Assembly (NCBI GenBank): GCA_964483175.1
Contig: CAZAAT010000026.1
Coordinates: 1 to 28,937 of the forward strand
Length of the DNA stretch: 28,937 nucleotides
Reading direction: 5' to 3'
Origin: JAAYHC01 sp964483175
Lineage (GTDB): Bacteria; Bacillota; UBA5301
Made by a program: the position numbers and the translations under genes. Shown piece by piece: positions 8,207-15,733 of this stretch. Positions within the stretch are counted from its first letter, which is position 1. The number at the start of each line of letters is the position of its first letter. The notes beneath the pieces are model-generated. The model saw only the letters and a list, made by a program, of their open reading frames with translations, searched no databases and was not told the origin of the DNA.

Positions 8207-9305
8207 TTTGCGCCAACCTTTCCTTGATTCTTAATGCGCTATGTTCCCACGAAAAATTGGCCAAGACATCTTGCCGAGCTTTGGCACCAAGCAGCTTGGC
8301 CTCCTCCCGATGTTCATACACCCACCGCATTAAGAATCGCAAGTGTTTAACGCTTGGCTTAGCCCAATAAAAACCCTGATAAACCTGATCGGTCCAGTAG
8401 CCTGCCGGTTTAGTTTTTTCCAGCCGCTCCATGTTCAAAAGAAGACTGTTTGAATGATCCATATACTCAAGATGGGCAGACCAGGCGGTGCAGATCACCG
8501 GCAATCCGCTGGCCATAGCTTCGATGGCCGGTAAATTCCATCCCTCGCCCCGCGTGGGCAAGACAAAGCAATCGCCTGAGGAGTAAAACCGCGGCATATC
8601 AGCGTACGGGATTACTTGATCCCATAAGATCGTGCGCCGACGCGCCTGACCATGCTGAATTTTACTCAAATACTGTCGTTTTAGCCTGGAAGGTTCGATT
8701 TTAGCAGTATTGGAAACCTTAAGAACCAGGCAAACATCATCTTTATCCGTAAATTCGGTGCCAAAAGCCTCTAGAAGAAATTCGAAACCTTTGCGCGGTC
8801 GCCAATCAAAATTCGACAGGAAAGTGTACCCAGCCCGACCGGGGATCTCTAGAGGCATAAGTCCCGGCCGGAAACGTTCACCATCGACACCAAAAGGTAT
8901 TACTTTGACCTTGTCAGCCTGGACACCACTCTCAACGAAGGTCTTCCGATTAAACTCGGAAGGAACCCAGACCTCATCCATCCGATTACAAGCCTCAACC
9001 CACGACTGGTGAAGGCCGGTGGTTTCGATCATCGTCAGACCAATGTTGTATCGTCCAGGGAATCGCTGAAATGCTGGAGCAATCATACTCTGCACGATCG
9101 GCCATTCGGGATTCTCCGGAGTCTGAGTGAGCAGGTAAAAAAATTCGCTTTGTTCAGCAGGTAATCCCACATCCGGCAAATCAATGCCAATGGGAAATAA
9201 TTTTATTTTAACACCTGCAGCCACCAACTTCGGTATTAGGTTCCGGTTCGATTCCGCATACCCGGTGATGTCATTGATATGCCCATAATAGGTGAGGCCT
9301 AACAC
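8193..9305 (-). CDS. GT4-type glycosyltransferase (paralog of next two upstream)
   Basis: A 370-residue glycosyltransferase of GT-B fold. Key features are GYAESNR near the N-terminus, the block NRMDEVWVPSEFN, then VIPFGVD, FDWRPRKG and the EX7E element EGWNLPAIE followed by AMASGLPVI. A much longer open frame extends upstream to 9587 but lies inside the next gene. I chose GTG 9305 because AGGAGGG sits eight bases before it, directly after the neighbour's stop, and because it gives an N-terminus (VLGLTYYGH) that aligns with the neighbouring paralog. Substrate is unknown. Clear relatedness to the gene at 9319-10458 points to tandem duplication. Confidence 0.9.
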   Translation of the reverse strand: MLGLTYYGHINDITGYAESNRNLIPKLVAAGVKIKLFPIGIDLPDVGLPAEQSEFFYLLTQTPENPEWPIVQSMIAPAFQRFPGRYNIGLTMIETTGLHQSWVEACNRMDEVWVPSEFNRKTFVESGVQADKVKVIPFGVDGERFRPGLMPLEIPGRAGYTFLSNFDWRPRKGFEFLLEAFGTEFTDKDDVCLVLKVSNTAKIEPSRLKRQYLSKIQHGQARRRTILWDQVIPYADMPRFYSSGDCFVLPTRGEGWNLPAIEAMASGLPVICTAWSAHLEYMDHSNSLLLNMERLEKTKPAGYWTDQVYQGFYWAKPSVKHLRFLMRWVYEHREEAKLLGAKARQDVLANFSWEHSALRIKERLAQIAAK

Positions 9306-9318
9306 GCGCACAACCCTC

Positions 9319-10458
9319 CTAATAGCTGGTGTAATATCCATGTCGGGCAATCGTCCGCAGGGTGCCGAGATGACGGTGCATACGGGTACAGGCGGCATCC
9401 CAAGTGTAATTGGCCAGAATGCTTTCCCTGCCCAACCTACCGATGTTGGCTGCTCCGCTCTGGTTTTCGAAAGCCGAGCGCAGCAGAACACCAAGATGAT
9501 GAGCGCTTGGTCTAGCCCACATCGCCCCTTTATAGACGTGATCATTGAATGGATCGACCGGAGGGACCGGCTCAAAGCACTCCACATTGATCATCAAGGC
9601 ATTTCCTGGGTTGGCATATTCCGTATGGCCTGACCAGTTAGTAACAATCACCGGCAGCCCGGAAGCCATGGCTTCGATCGTCGGCATGCTCCACCCTTCG
9701 CCATGGCTAGGCAAAACAAAGCAATTGCCTGCTCGGTAGAAAGAAGGCATTTCCTGATGAGAAACATTCTGCGTCCACACGATGATTGTTGGTGGATCAG
9801 TGCGACATTCACGAGCCAAGCGATCTACTTCCCCGGGGACCCCGCTAAAATCAGCACCCATGGTGTTAGTAACCTTAAGAATTAAACAAACATCATCCGC
9901 CGCAGAAAAAGTCGTGCAAAAAGCTTTGACTAAAATATCCCAGCCTTTACGCCTATGCCAATCTAAGACCGATAAAAAAGTATAGCCATGGCGTCCAGGC
10001 ACCGGATACGCTGGGCCATCTGGCCGAAAACGATGGTGGTCAACACCAAAGGGAAAGACCTTGACTTTTTCCGGCCGCACCCCGCTGTTAACAAAGGTTT
10101 CATGGTTAAATTGTGAAGGCACCCAGATCTCATCCATGCGATTACAACAATAGACCCAATGCGGAGTCAAGCGATCGGCCTCGAGCATAGTAATGCCGAT
10201 GTTATAGCGGCCTGGAATGGCCTCAAAACTACCGGCCGGCCTGATCTGCATTATTGCTGCGCGATGCGAAACCCGATTATGAATCAGCCGCATCAGCAAA
10301 GTTTCCAATTCGGGTTCCATCTGTACCTTAACCATCGGAACCGGAGCCGGCTCGACTTGCAGGGATACCCCCAGGGCATGTAATCCTTTGATTATCGCCC
10401 GACTCACCTCGGCATAGCCGGAGACATCGAAGATATTCCCTTTAAAAACCACTTCCAT
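9319..10458 (-). CDS. GT4-type glycosyltransferase (tandem paralog)
   Basis: A 379-residue GT-B glycosyltransferase closely resembling the gene that follows it: GYAEVSR, then NRMDEIWVPSQFN, VFPFGVD, LDWHRRKG, and the EX7E element EGWSMPTIE with AMASGLPVIVTNWSG. The N-terminal half carries the likely acceptor site and is more divergent than the C-terminal donor domain, which suggests a shared sugar donor but a different acceptor. An in-frame TTG two codons upstream is too close to the ribosome site; ATG 10458 has GGGGTAGG about seven bases away and is preferred. Twenty-six bases separate it from the gene before. Donor, acceptor and bond type cannot be told. Confidence 0.9.
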   Translation of the reverse strand: MEVVFKGNIFDVSGYAEVSRAIIKGLHALGVSLQVEPAPVPMVKVQMEPELETLLMRLIHNRVSHRAAIMQIRPAGSFEAIPGRYNIGITMLEADRLTPHWVYCCNRMDEIWVPSQFNHETFVNSGVRPEKVKVFPFGVDHHRFRPDGPAYPVPGRHGYTFLSVLDWHRRKGWDILVKAFCTTFSAADDVCLILKVTNTMGADFSGVPGEVDRLARECRTDPPTIIVWTQNVSHQEMPSFYRAGNCFVLPSHGEGWSMPTIEAMASGLPVIVTNWSGHTEYANPGNALMINVECFEPVPPVDPFNDHVYKGAMWARPSAHHLGVLLRSAFENQSGAANIGRLGRESILANYTWDAACTRMHRHLGTLRTIARHGYYTSY

Positions 10459-10484
10459 TATCAAACCTACCCCTTCCCCCTGTA

Positions 10485-11561
10485 CTAAAAATCCAACCGA
10501 TTCTCTATTTTTTGGCTTGCCTGCTGCCAGCTCCAGTATGTGCGGAGATGCAAACTACCCAGTCTCGCTTTTTCCCGGGCCGCCGCATAATTGTTGTAGA
10601 CAAAGCGCATCGTCTCCCGGAGTTCACTAATGTTGGGTTCAAACCAGAAAGGCCTACCGACAGTGCGAATACCGCCGATTAAACCTGGGTCAATCTCCCT
10701 AACTTTGCCGCGAATAAAGTAAACCATATCACCGTTGGCGTACTCCGGTACCGGCCCGTAAAATGAAGTGATCGTCGGAATTCCACAGGCCAAAGCCTCA
10801 GCAACTGGTAGGCAAAAACCCTCGGTTCGATATGGATGCACCAAACAGTGACAGGCTCGGTAGATCCCCGGCATCTGGGTCGCTGAAATTTCATCATATA
10901 AATAGAGGACTTCCGGGCGGTGGGGATCCCGGCTAACCGCATCAAGATAGGTCGAACGGCCATAAAAAAAGTCCTTGACAACCAGACAGACATCTTCCCG
11001 GGGGCTGAATTCCTCGAGAAATGCTCGCAACAGGAGATCGAAACCCTTGCGCCCACCCGCCCTCGTTCCACCGACATACAGAAAACGAAAGCTACGTTTG
11101 GTCTTTAAAGGCGCAGCGGGAACATCCGGATGAAATAAGTCAGGCTCGACTCCACAGGGGATAACATGCAACTTATCAAGTGGTATGCCGCTACGTAGGA
11201 AAATGTCCCGGACAAAATTGGAATAAACCCAAATCTCATCCGGCTCATTCTGTAATGGACGCACCCACTCGACTGGTAAGAACCCGTACTCCCAAGGCAG
11301 GATAATAGCTAATCGACCACTCGCCGGCCGGTGGAACTCAGGTGGATACACATGCCGTACGGTAAGCCCGTCAGCGGCTGGGCCAGGCAGCCTCAATAAA
11401 GGGCGATAGCGGTAATCGCCGCTGATGTTATGCATTTGACCACCGCGGTTGATCGCGCTGACCGATAACCCCCGGCGCAGCATAGCTAAGGCAGCTTCGC
11501 GATTGAAGTGAGCAAAACTATGATGAGTAAAAAATTCGCCTTCAATGGTGATCGGACGCAT
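10485..11561 (-). CDS. GT4-type glycosyltransferase (third, more distant paralog)
   Basis: A 358-residue GT-B glycosyltransferase. It shares the EPDEIWVYSNFVRD block, VIPCGVEPDLFHPD, the GRKGFDLLLRAFLEEF stretch and the EX7E element EGFCLPVAE with the two paralogs downstream, but is clearly more diverged. A longer frame to 11591 overlaps the previous gene. ATG 11561 lies four bases after the neighbour's stop and has GAGAGG and AAGG upstream, so I use it. The N-terminus (ITIEGEFFTHHSFAHFNRE) is typical of transferases that begin with a short strand and acceptor loop. Substrates are unknown. Confidence 0.88.
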   Translation of the reverse strand: MRPITIEGEFFTHHSFAHFNREAALAMLRRGLSVSAINRGGQMHNISGDYRYRPLLRLPGPAADGLTVRHVYPPEFHRPASGRLAIILPWEYGFLPVEWVRPLQNEPDEIWVYSNFVRDIFLRSGIPLDKLHVIPCGVEPDLFHPDVPAAPLKTKRSFRFLYVGGTRAGGRKGFDLLLRAFLEEFSPREDVCLVVKDFFYGRSTYLDAVSRDPHRPEVLYLYDEISATQMPGIYRACHCLVHPYRTEGFCLPVAEALACGIPTITSFYGPVPEYANGDMVYFIRGKVREIDPGLIGGIRTVGRPFWFEPNISELRETMRFVYNNYAAAREKARLGSLHLRTYWSWQQASQKIENRLDF

Positions 11562-11565
11562 GGCC

Positions 11566-12810
11566 TTAACCTCTCTGGGCAAACCAGACATACCTGGCTG
11601 CCCACTGAATTTTGCGGACCAGTTCGTTGGCTGTTGACTCTAGCCCCAAGGTTTGACGGAGCAGTCCGGCCTTGTTGTTCCAAACCAAGCGCTCCCAAAC
11701 TTTTGACCAAACCATAAACGCATAGGTAAACGCGCCCATTGCCTGTATAGCCGCATTCCAGGTGGGCTCAGGATACAAGCGCAAGACCTCCACAGGTTTG
11801 GTAATGATATCTAAGTCGTTGAAATGGTTAAGCGTGGGTGCAATCCGATCGGCATCACGATCAGACAAGCGGTTGGCCTCACCTAAAAATGAGTTCAGAT
11901 CCCGTCTACCTATCCAGGATAGGCTTTCAGCTAGGCCAGAATAGGCCTGCGGGTGTACTCGATGTGGGAAAGATCCATTAGCGCTACCGATCTGAGTCAG
12001 TGCTTCGCGAAACTGGGCCAGGGCTGTTAGATTACGCCCTTCTCTACTAATCAAGTGACCTCGCCCAGTCATTTCATAATGATTAAGAGTCTTGAGATAG
12101 CGATAGTAGTCATAAAAGGCTAGACCAGTACTGATAAAGAGACCGACGAGCTGATCTCGCCATCCCTCCTGCTGCTTAAAGGCCATAATAAATCGATCAC
12201 AAAAGCCCCGAAATGGGCTGAGATCTGAAATTCTGGTGGAGTTTTTTAGATGATCATCAACTTCTAAATTGGTATAGTGATTAGATTTTCCGAAATACTG
12301 GGAGATACTGGTGTAGGAATAGTGCAAGATCGGGTTATTTAAGTTAATAACAGGCCCGTTAACAGCTACAGACTCGTGAACATTGAAAGCTTGAAATGCA
12401 CCAGCATCTTTCCGAAATAAGCGTAACTGCCAATCCGGATACCAACCACACCCTTTGACCCAGTGCCCCAAAAAGATGTTGCGGCGGGGAAAGCGATAAC
12501 CAGCTGCCTGTGGTGACGCGAGTACCGATTGGATTTCGCCGACAGTCTCGGTCGGCAGCACTTCATCCGCATCAATACTTAAGATCCATGGGTGCACAGC
12601 TTGGCTGATCGCGAAGTTTTTCTGAGCGGCGAAACCCGGCCAAGGTCGTTGAATTACCTTATCCGTGTAGCGTTTTGCTACCTCTACCGTGTTATCCGAA
12701 CTGATCGCATCAACAATTACGATCTCATTAACCCACCGTAAGGATTCAAGGCATCTTGGCAAATCTGCCGCAGCATCTTTTACTATCAGAACCGCAGATA
12801 CTTGTTCCAA
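11566..12810 (-). CDS. GT2 family glycosyltransferase, WaaE/KdtX-like, with extra C-terminal region
   Basis: A 414-residue protein whose first 250 or so residues are a GT-A type family 2 transferase. Seen are the N-terminal VSAVLIVKDAA, VDAISSDNT at about 33-41, the metal-binding motif DAD at 80-82 in LSIDADEVLP, and a WYPDWQLRLFR stretch typical of WaaE/KdtX-like enzymes. A further 150 or so residues, helical and of no family I recognise, follow; WaaE-type enzymes usually end before this. The start is a TTG at 12810 with AGGGG seven bases upstream; the protein then opens directly on the first strand. It is the first gene of the glycosyltransferase cassette, which may mean it acts first on the acceptor, but that is speculation. 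Confidence 0.88.
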   Translation of the reverse strand: MEQVSAVLIVKDAAADLPRCLESLRWVNEIVIVDAISSDNTVEVAKRYTDKVIQRPWPGFAAQKNFAISQAVHPWILSIDADEVLPTETVGEIQSVLASPQAAGYRFPRRNIFLGHWVKGCGWYPDWQLRLFRKDAGAFQAFNVHESVAVNGPVINLNNPILHYSYTSISQYFGKSNHYTNLEVDDHLKNSTRISDLSPFRGFCDRFIMAFKQQEGWRDQLVGLFISTGLAFYDYYRYLKTLNHYEMTGRGHLISREGRNLTALAQFREALTQIGSANGSFPHRVHPQAYSGLAESLSWIGRRDLNSFLGEANRLSDRDADRIAPTLNHFNDLDIITKPVEVLRLYPEPTWNAAIQAMGAFTYAFMVWSKVWERLVWNNKAGLLRQTLGLESTANELVRKIQWAARYVWFAQRG

Positions 12811-12845
12811 AAAAGAACCCCTGCCTTTCCGGCAATTCTCGGTTC

Positions 12846-12853
12846 ATTGTATG
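12846..12853 (-). promoter_or_regulatory. sigma-E-type -10 box ahead of the glycosyltransferase cassette
   Basis: CATACAAT on the minus strand is a perfect match to the sigma-E -10 consensus and identical to the -10 octamer of spoIIP in this window. It lies 36 bases before the first cassette gene and downstream of the rpsU terminator, so the cassette needs a promoter here. The -35 side is weak: an ATAACC similar to that of spoIIP is present, but about three bases too far away. A sigma-A reading (TACAAT as -10) has no matching -35. The rest of 12854-12947 shows nothing I can name. Confidence 0.45.
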
Positions 12854-12947
12854 CTGTTGTCCTAGCGTAGGTTATTGTGAAAAGGGAGAAGGTTCTTTCG
12901 GCTGAGATTGCATCTTTCTCCAACAGGCAGATGTTCCATTTGAACCC

Positions 12948-12984
12948 CAAAATAAAACCCGACCTCTTTGCTGGAAGCCGGGTT
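12948..12984 (-). terminator. Rho-independent terminator after rpsU
   Basis: On the minus strand, AACCCGGCTTC (12984-12974) can pair with GAGGTCGGGTT (12966-12956). This is an 11-base-pair stem with two G-U pairs and a seven-base loop, followed by TTATTTT. It starts about 25 bases after the rpsU stop and should separate rpsU from the glycosyltransferase cassette. Confidence 0.85.
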
Positions 12985-13009
12985 GGTTTGTGCATTTTCT
13001 CTTTTTCAA

Positions 13010-13195
13010 TTAACCGCGATGCCGTTTTGCTTTCTTTCGGTTAGCCTCGGCTTTCTTTTTCCGCCGAACGCTGGGCGACTCGTAATGCTCGCGTTTGCGA
13101 ACTTCGGACAAAATACCGGACTTGGCACATTGCCGCTTAAACCGACGAAGGGCATGGTCCAGACTCTCATTTTCATGAACTTTGACTTCTGCCAT
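13010..13195 (-). CDS. rpsU: 30S ribosomal protein S21
   Basis: S21 is a small, very basic ribosomal protein of the 30S subunit near the anti-Shine-Dalgarno region of 16S rRNA. It has 61 residues with the family pattern: EVKVHENESLDHALRRFKRQ, an ESPSVRRKKKAEA stretch and a Lys/Arg-rich tail. A GTG one codon upstream is possible, but ATG 13195 is the usual start and has a GGAGGGGGG ribosome site. A near-consensus sigma-A promoter precedes it and a terminator follows, so it is mainly a one-gene transcript, although heat-shock operon read-through could add to it. Confidence 0.97.
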   Translation of the reverse strand: MAEVKVHENESLDHALRRFKRQCAKSGILSEVRKREHYESPSVRRKKKAEANRKKAKRHRG

Positions 13196-13228
13196 CACAC
13201 ACTACCCCCCTCCGTACGCCATGTTCAA

Positions 13229-13258
13229 ATTATACTTTATACTCAGTGGGGGTGTCAA
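13229..13258 (-). promoter_or_regulatory. sigma-A promoter of rpsU
   Basis: On the minus strand, TTGACA (13258-13253) and TATAAT (13234-13229) both match consensus perfectly with an 18-base spacer. The start point would be about 25 bases ahead of the rpsU start codon. It is the strongest promoter in the window and lies within the 80-base gap after the HIT gene. Confidence 0.85.
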
Positions 13259-13275
13259 CAAATCAAATGGGACAC

Positions 13276-13623
13276 TCACCCAGGAGGCCAACCTAAGTTT
13301 CTCCCTCCTAGCAGGTGAAAATGGAGGTGCAAAACGGTTTGCCCAGCCTGCTCACCACAGTTATTAACCAATCGATAACCATCCTCGGAAACACCTAATT
13401 TCCTGGCGATATCCCGAGCGACCGTCGCAATCCTCCCAACTATGTTGGCATCCTGATCCCATAACCCGTCTAAGCTGGGGATGTGTTTGCGCGGAATTAT
13501 CAAAATATGAACCGGAGCCTGCGGATTGAGGTCCCGGAAAGCTACTACCTGGTCATCCTCATAAACTATATCTGCCTTCATCTCGCCTTTGGCAATCTTG
13601 CAGAAAATGCAATCAGTTGTCAT
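13276..13623 (-). CDS. HIT family (HinT-type) nucleotide-binding hydrolase
   Basis: A 115-residue histidine-triad protein. HinT-type members cleave phosphoramidate bonds such as AMP-lysine; the natural substrate is often unknown. The triad motif HLHFHLLGG lies at about 99-107, with the usual IPRKHIPSL earlier and an N-terminal CIFC that, with a His, forms the zinc site of Gram-positive members. A frame upstream to 13659 exists, but ATG 13623 has AAGGAGGTGA at ideal spacing. It overlaps the mtaB stop (ATGA), so it is coupled as the last gene of the heat-shock operon. No terminator is visible before rpsU. Confidence 0.95.
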   Translation of the reverse strand: MTTDCIFCKIAKGEMKADIVYEDDQVVAFRDLNPQAPVHILIIPRKHIPSLDGLWDQDANIVGRIATVARDIARKLGVSEDGYRLVNNCGEQAGQTVLHLHFHLLGGRNLGWPPG

Positions 13624-14969
13624 GGTGTCACCTCCTTGTCCATAAGTACTCCTCCACACCCTGACGGCTCAGCAGACTTTATAATTACCGGCACAAGCGC
13701 ACCGATAGAGAGTTCAGAAGGAACCTGCTCATCCGCCACCTTAACTCGTATGTAATTTTCCGTGTATCCTTCGGCAATTCCTGCCGATAGCTCTTCAATT
13801 AGTACAATAACCCTTCGGCCAATAAAGCGCCGATGAAAATTCTCACTTAACTCGTGCCCAATTTCGATTAATTTCCGACTCCGCAAGTTTTTAACTGCTC
13901 TGCCCACTTGATCAGGCAATTTCGCCGCCGGTGTACCGCTGCGCCGTGAGTAGGGGAAGACGTGAAGCCTGGAAAAACCGACTTCTTGAACAAAAGCTAC
14001 TGTTTCATTAAATTCGTCATCCGTTTCCCCCGGAAAACCCACAATAATATCGGTAGTCAATCCGAGATCGGGATTTAAGTTCCTGGCTTGGTTAATTATT
14101 GCTAAATACTCGTTCGGAGTGTATTTGCGCTTCATCCGAGCCAGCACTCCGGAGCTGCCGGACTGCAACGGCATGTGTAGATGGGCGCAGACCTTGGGAT
14201 GCTGGGCAATTAATTCGAGTAGTTCTGGGGTTACATCGGTCGGCTCTACCGAACTTAAACGCAGGCGCTCAAGCCCAGGAACCTCAATGATTTTTCGGGT
14301 GATCTCGGCCAGAGATGACGGCGGATTAAGATCCTTACCATAAGAAGACAGATGAATCCCGGTCAAAACTATCTCTTTATAACCCTGTTGCACTAGGAGT
14401 TCAGCAGTGGCTAAGATTGCTTGTACCTCTCTGCTCCGTTCCGGTCCCCGGGCAAATGGCACCTTGCAGTATGAACAAAACTGCTGGCAGCCCTCTTGTA
14501 TTTTTAACACCGCGCGAACTTTATCGGCAAACGAAGACACTACCAATTCTTCAAAGGTTCGATCTTTAAGGGGAGAAACCAGGTTGCGTGCAGCGGAAGA
14601 ACCTTGCTCTTGTAGGGCTTGGATTACCAAATCGACGAGCTCACCGCGGCGTTGTGTGCCAACAACAATTGAAACCCCAGGAATTTCCTCAACCTTAGCT
14701 GCCTGAGTCTGGGCGTAGCAGCCGAAGACCGCCACAACTGCTTCGGGATGTTCCCTGACTATTCGCCTGATTAACTGACGCGATTTTTTATCCGCAACAT
14801 TGGTAACCGTGCAGGTGTTGATGAGATAAACCTCAGCAGGTTCTTCCGGTTGTACAACCAGAAAACCACGGGCGGCAAAGGCTTCTAATACCGCCTCCGT
14901 ATCGTACTGGTTTACTTTACAGCCGAGAGTAAGTGCAGCTATCCTCGGTTTCTTCGAACTATCAGACAT
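13620..14969 (-). CDS. mtaB: tRNA t6A37 methylthiotransferase MtaB
   Basis: A radical-SAM enzyme that adds a methylthio group to t6A at position 37 of ANN-decoding tRNAs, giving ms2t6A. It has 449 residues. The N-terminal UPF0004 domain carries the cluster cysteines at about 17, 53 and 84 (LGCKVNQ, NTCTVT, FGCYAQ). The radical-SAM CX3CX2C is in EGCQQFCSYCKVPFARG at about 161-168, and a C-terminal TRAM domain follows. The first in-frame start is a GTG overlapping the rsmE stop, but it lacks a ribosome site; ATG 14969 has TGAGGAT upstream and is preferred. It lies in the CIRCE-controlled operon and is overlapped by the HIT gene. Confidence 0.95.
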   Translation of the reverse strand: MSDSSKKPRIAALTLGCKVNQYDTEAVLEAFAARGFLVVQPEEPAEVYLINTCTVTNVADKKSRQLIRRIVREHPEAVVAVFGCYAQTQAAKVEEIPGVSIVVGTQRRGELVDLVIQALQEQGSSAARNLVSPLKDRTFEELVVSSFADKVRAVLKIQEGCQQFCSYCKVPFARGPERSREVQAILATAELLVQQGYKEIVLTGIHLSSYGKDLNPPSSLAEITRKIIEVPGLERLRLSSVEPTDVTPELLELIAQHPKVCAHLHMPLQSGSSGVLARMKRKYTPNEYLAIINQARNLNPDLGLTTDIIVGFPGETDDEFNETVAFVQEVGFSRLHVFPYSRRSGTPAAKLPDQVGRAVKNLRSRKLIEIGHELSENFHRRFIGRRVIVLIEELSAGIAEGYTENYIRVKVADEQVPSELSIGALVPVIIKSAEPSGCGGVLMDKEVTP

Positions 14970-14980
14970 CGTATCTATCC

Positions 14981-15733
14981 TCACGGCATAATCTGGTCAT
15001 ATTCGTACATTATCATGCTTAATAGCGCTAGTCCGGCGGTCTCGGTTCGTAAGATCCGCTGCCCCAGAGAAACCGGCTTAGCTAGATTATTCATTAGAAT
15101 GCGCTCAGAATCGCTAAAACTACCCTCCGGACCAATATAGATCACTATCCTCTCCGGCGGTAGGGATGTAACTTCACGCAGCACTTGCTTTAACGACAAA
15201 TCACTGTTTTCATCAGCAACGAGGTGTATTCCTTGCTTAAAAGCCACATCCGCCATGAGCTCGGATAACTGCTGAATCTGCCAGACCCGAGGAATAATCA
15301 GGCGGTCGGCTTGAGCAGCAGCCTCTGACGCGACTTTTTGCCACCGGTTGACCTTTTGAGCAGCCTTACCGGCATCATATCTGACAACACTATGCTGACA
15401 GGCCAAGGGGACTATTTCACTGACACCTAACTCAGTAGCCTTCTGGACCACCCAATCCATTTTATCGCCTTTAGGCAACCCTTGAACGAGCACAACCTTC
15501 ACTATCGGTTCGGCCGAGGAGCTCAATTCATCAACCACCTGAGCGGTCGCTGTGGCTGGATCAGCCCTAAGCATCTTAGCCAAAAATAGGCGCCCGTTGG
15601 CATCGACCACCTCAAATTTAGCTCCATCTTTAAGCCTTAATACCGTTACTAAGTGCGTTGATTCATTTCGGGCAAGCTGAAACTGAGCAGGTGAAGCTAA
15701 CACCGTCGAAACGAAGACACGCGGTAAACTCAT
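14981..15733 (-). CDS. rsmE: 16S rRNA m3U1498 methyltransferase RsmE
   Basis: A SPOUT-class methyltransferase that methylates U1498 of 16S rRNA in the assembled 30S subunit using SAM. The protein has 250 residues, the family norm. The N-terminal PUA-like part (HLVTVLRLKDGAKF) precedes the SPOUT core, with QGLPKGDKMDWVVQKATELGV, then the SAM knot IYIGPEGSFS and the C-terminal LGQRILRTETA. The ATG has AGGAGGAG just upstream and overlaps the prmA stop (ATGA). The prmA-rsmE-mtaB order after dnaJ is conserved across Firmicutes. Confidence 0.97.
   Translation of the reverse strand: MSLPRVFVSTVLASPAQFQLARNESTHLVTVLRLKDGAKFEVVDANGRLFLAKMLRADPATATAQVVDELSSSAEPIVKVVLVQGLPKGDKMDWVVQKATELGVSEIVPLACQHSVVRYDAGKAAQKVNRWQKVASEAAAQADRLIIPRVWQIQQLSELMADVAFKQGIHLVADENSDLSLKQVLREVTSLPPERIVIYIGPEGSFSDSERILMNNLAKPVSLGQRILRTETAGLALLSMIMYEYDQIMP

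Noticed and set aside
9306..9587. Long N-terminal extension of the glycosyltransferase at 8193-9305
   Set aside because: It lies inside the neighbouring glycosyltransferase gene and has no family-like sequence; a good ribosome site supports GTG 9305.
6489..12810. Cassette as a recent mobile island
   Set aside because: No transposase, integrase, direct repeats or tRNA were seen, and base composition looks like the neighbours by eye.
12811..12845. Small hairpin (TTGCC/GGCAG) and T-run just before the first cassette gene, as an attenuator
   Set aside because: A five-pair stem is too weak, and the region is needed as the ribosome site.
12786..12995. A 69-codon open frame on minus between rpsU and the cassette
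   Set aside because: It runs through the rpsU terminator, has no ribosome site and resembles no protein.
13199..13275. Terminator after the HIT gene (GTGTC/GACAC repeat)
   Set aside because: The five-base stem has a 14-base loop and no T-run; it mostly overlaps the rpsU promoter.
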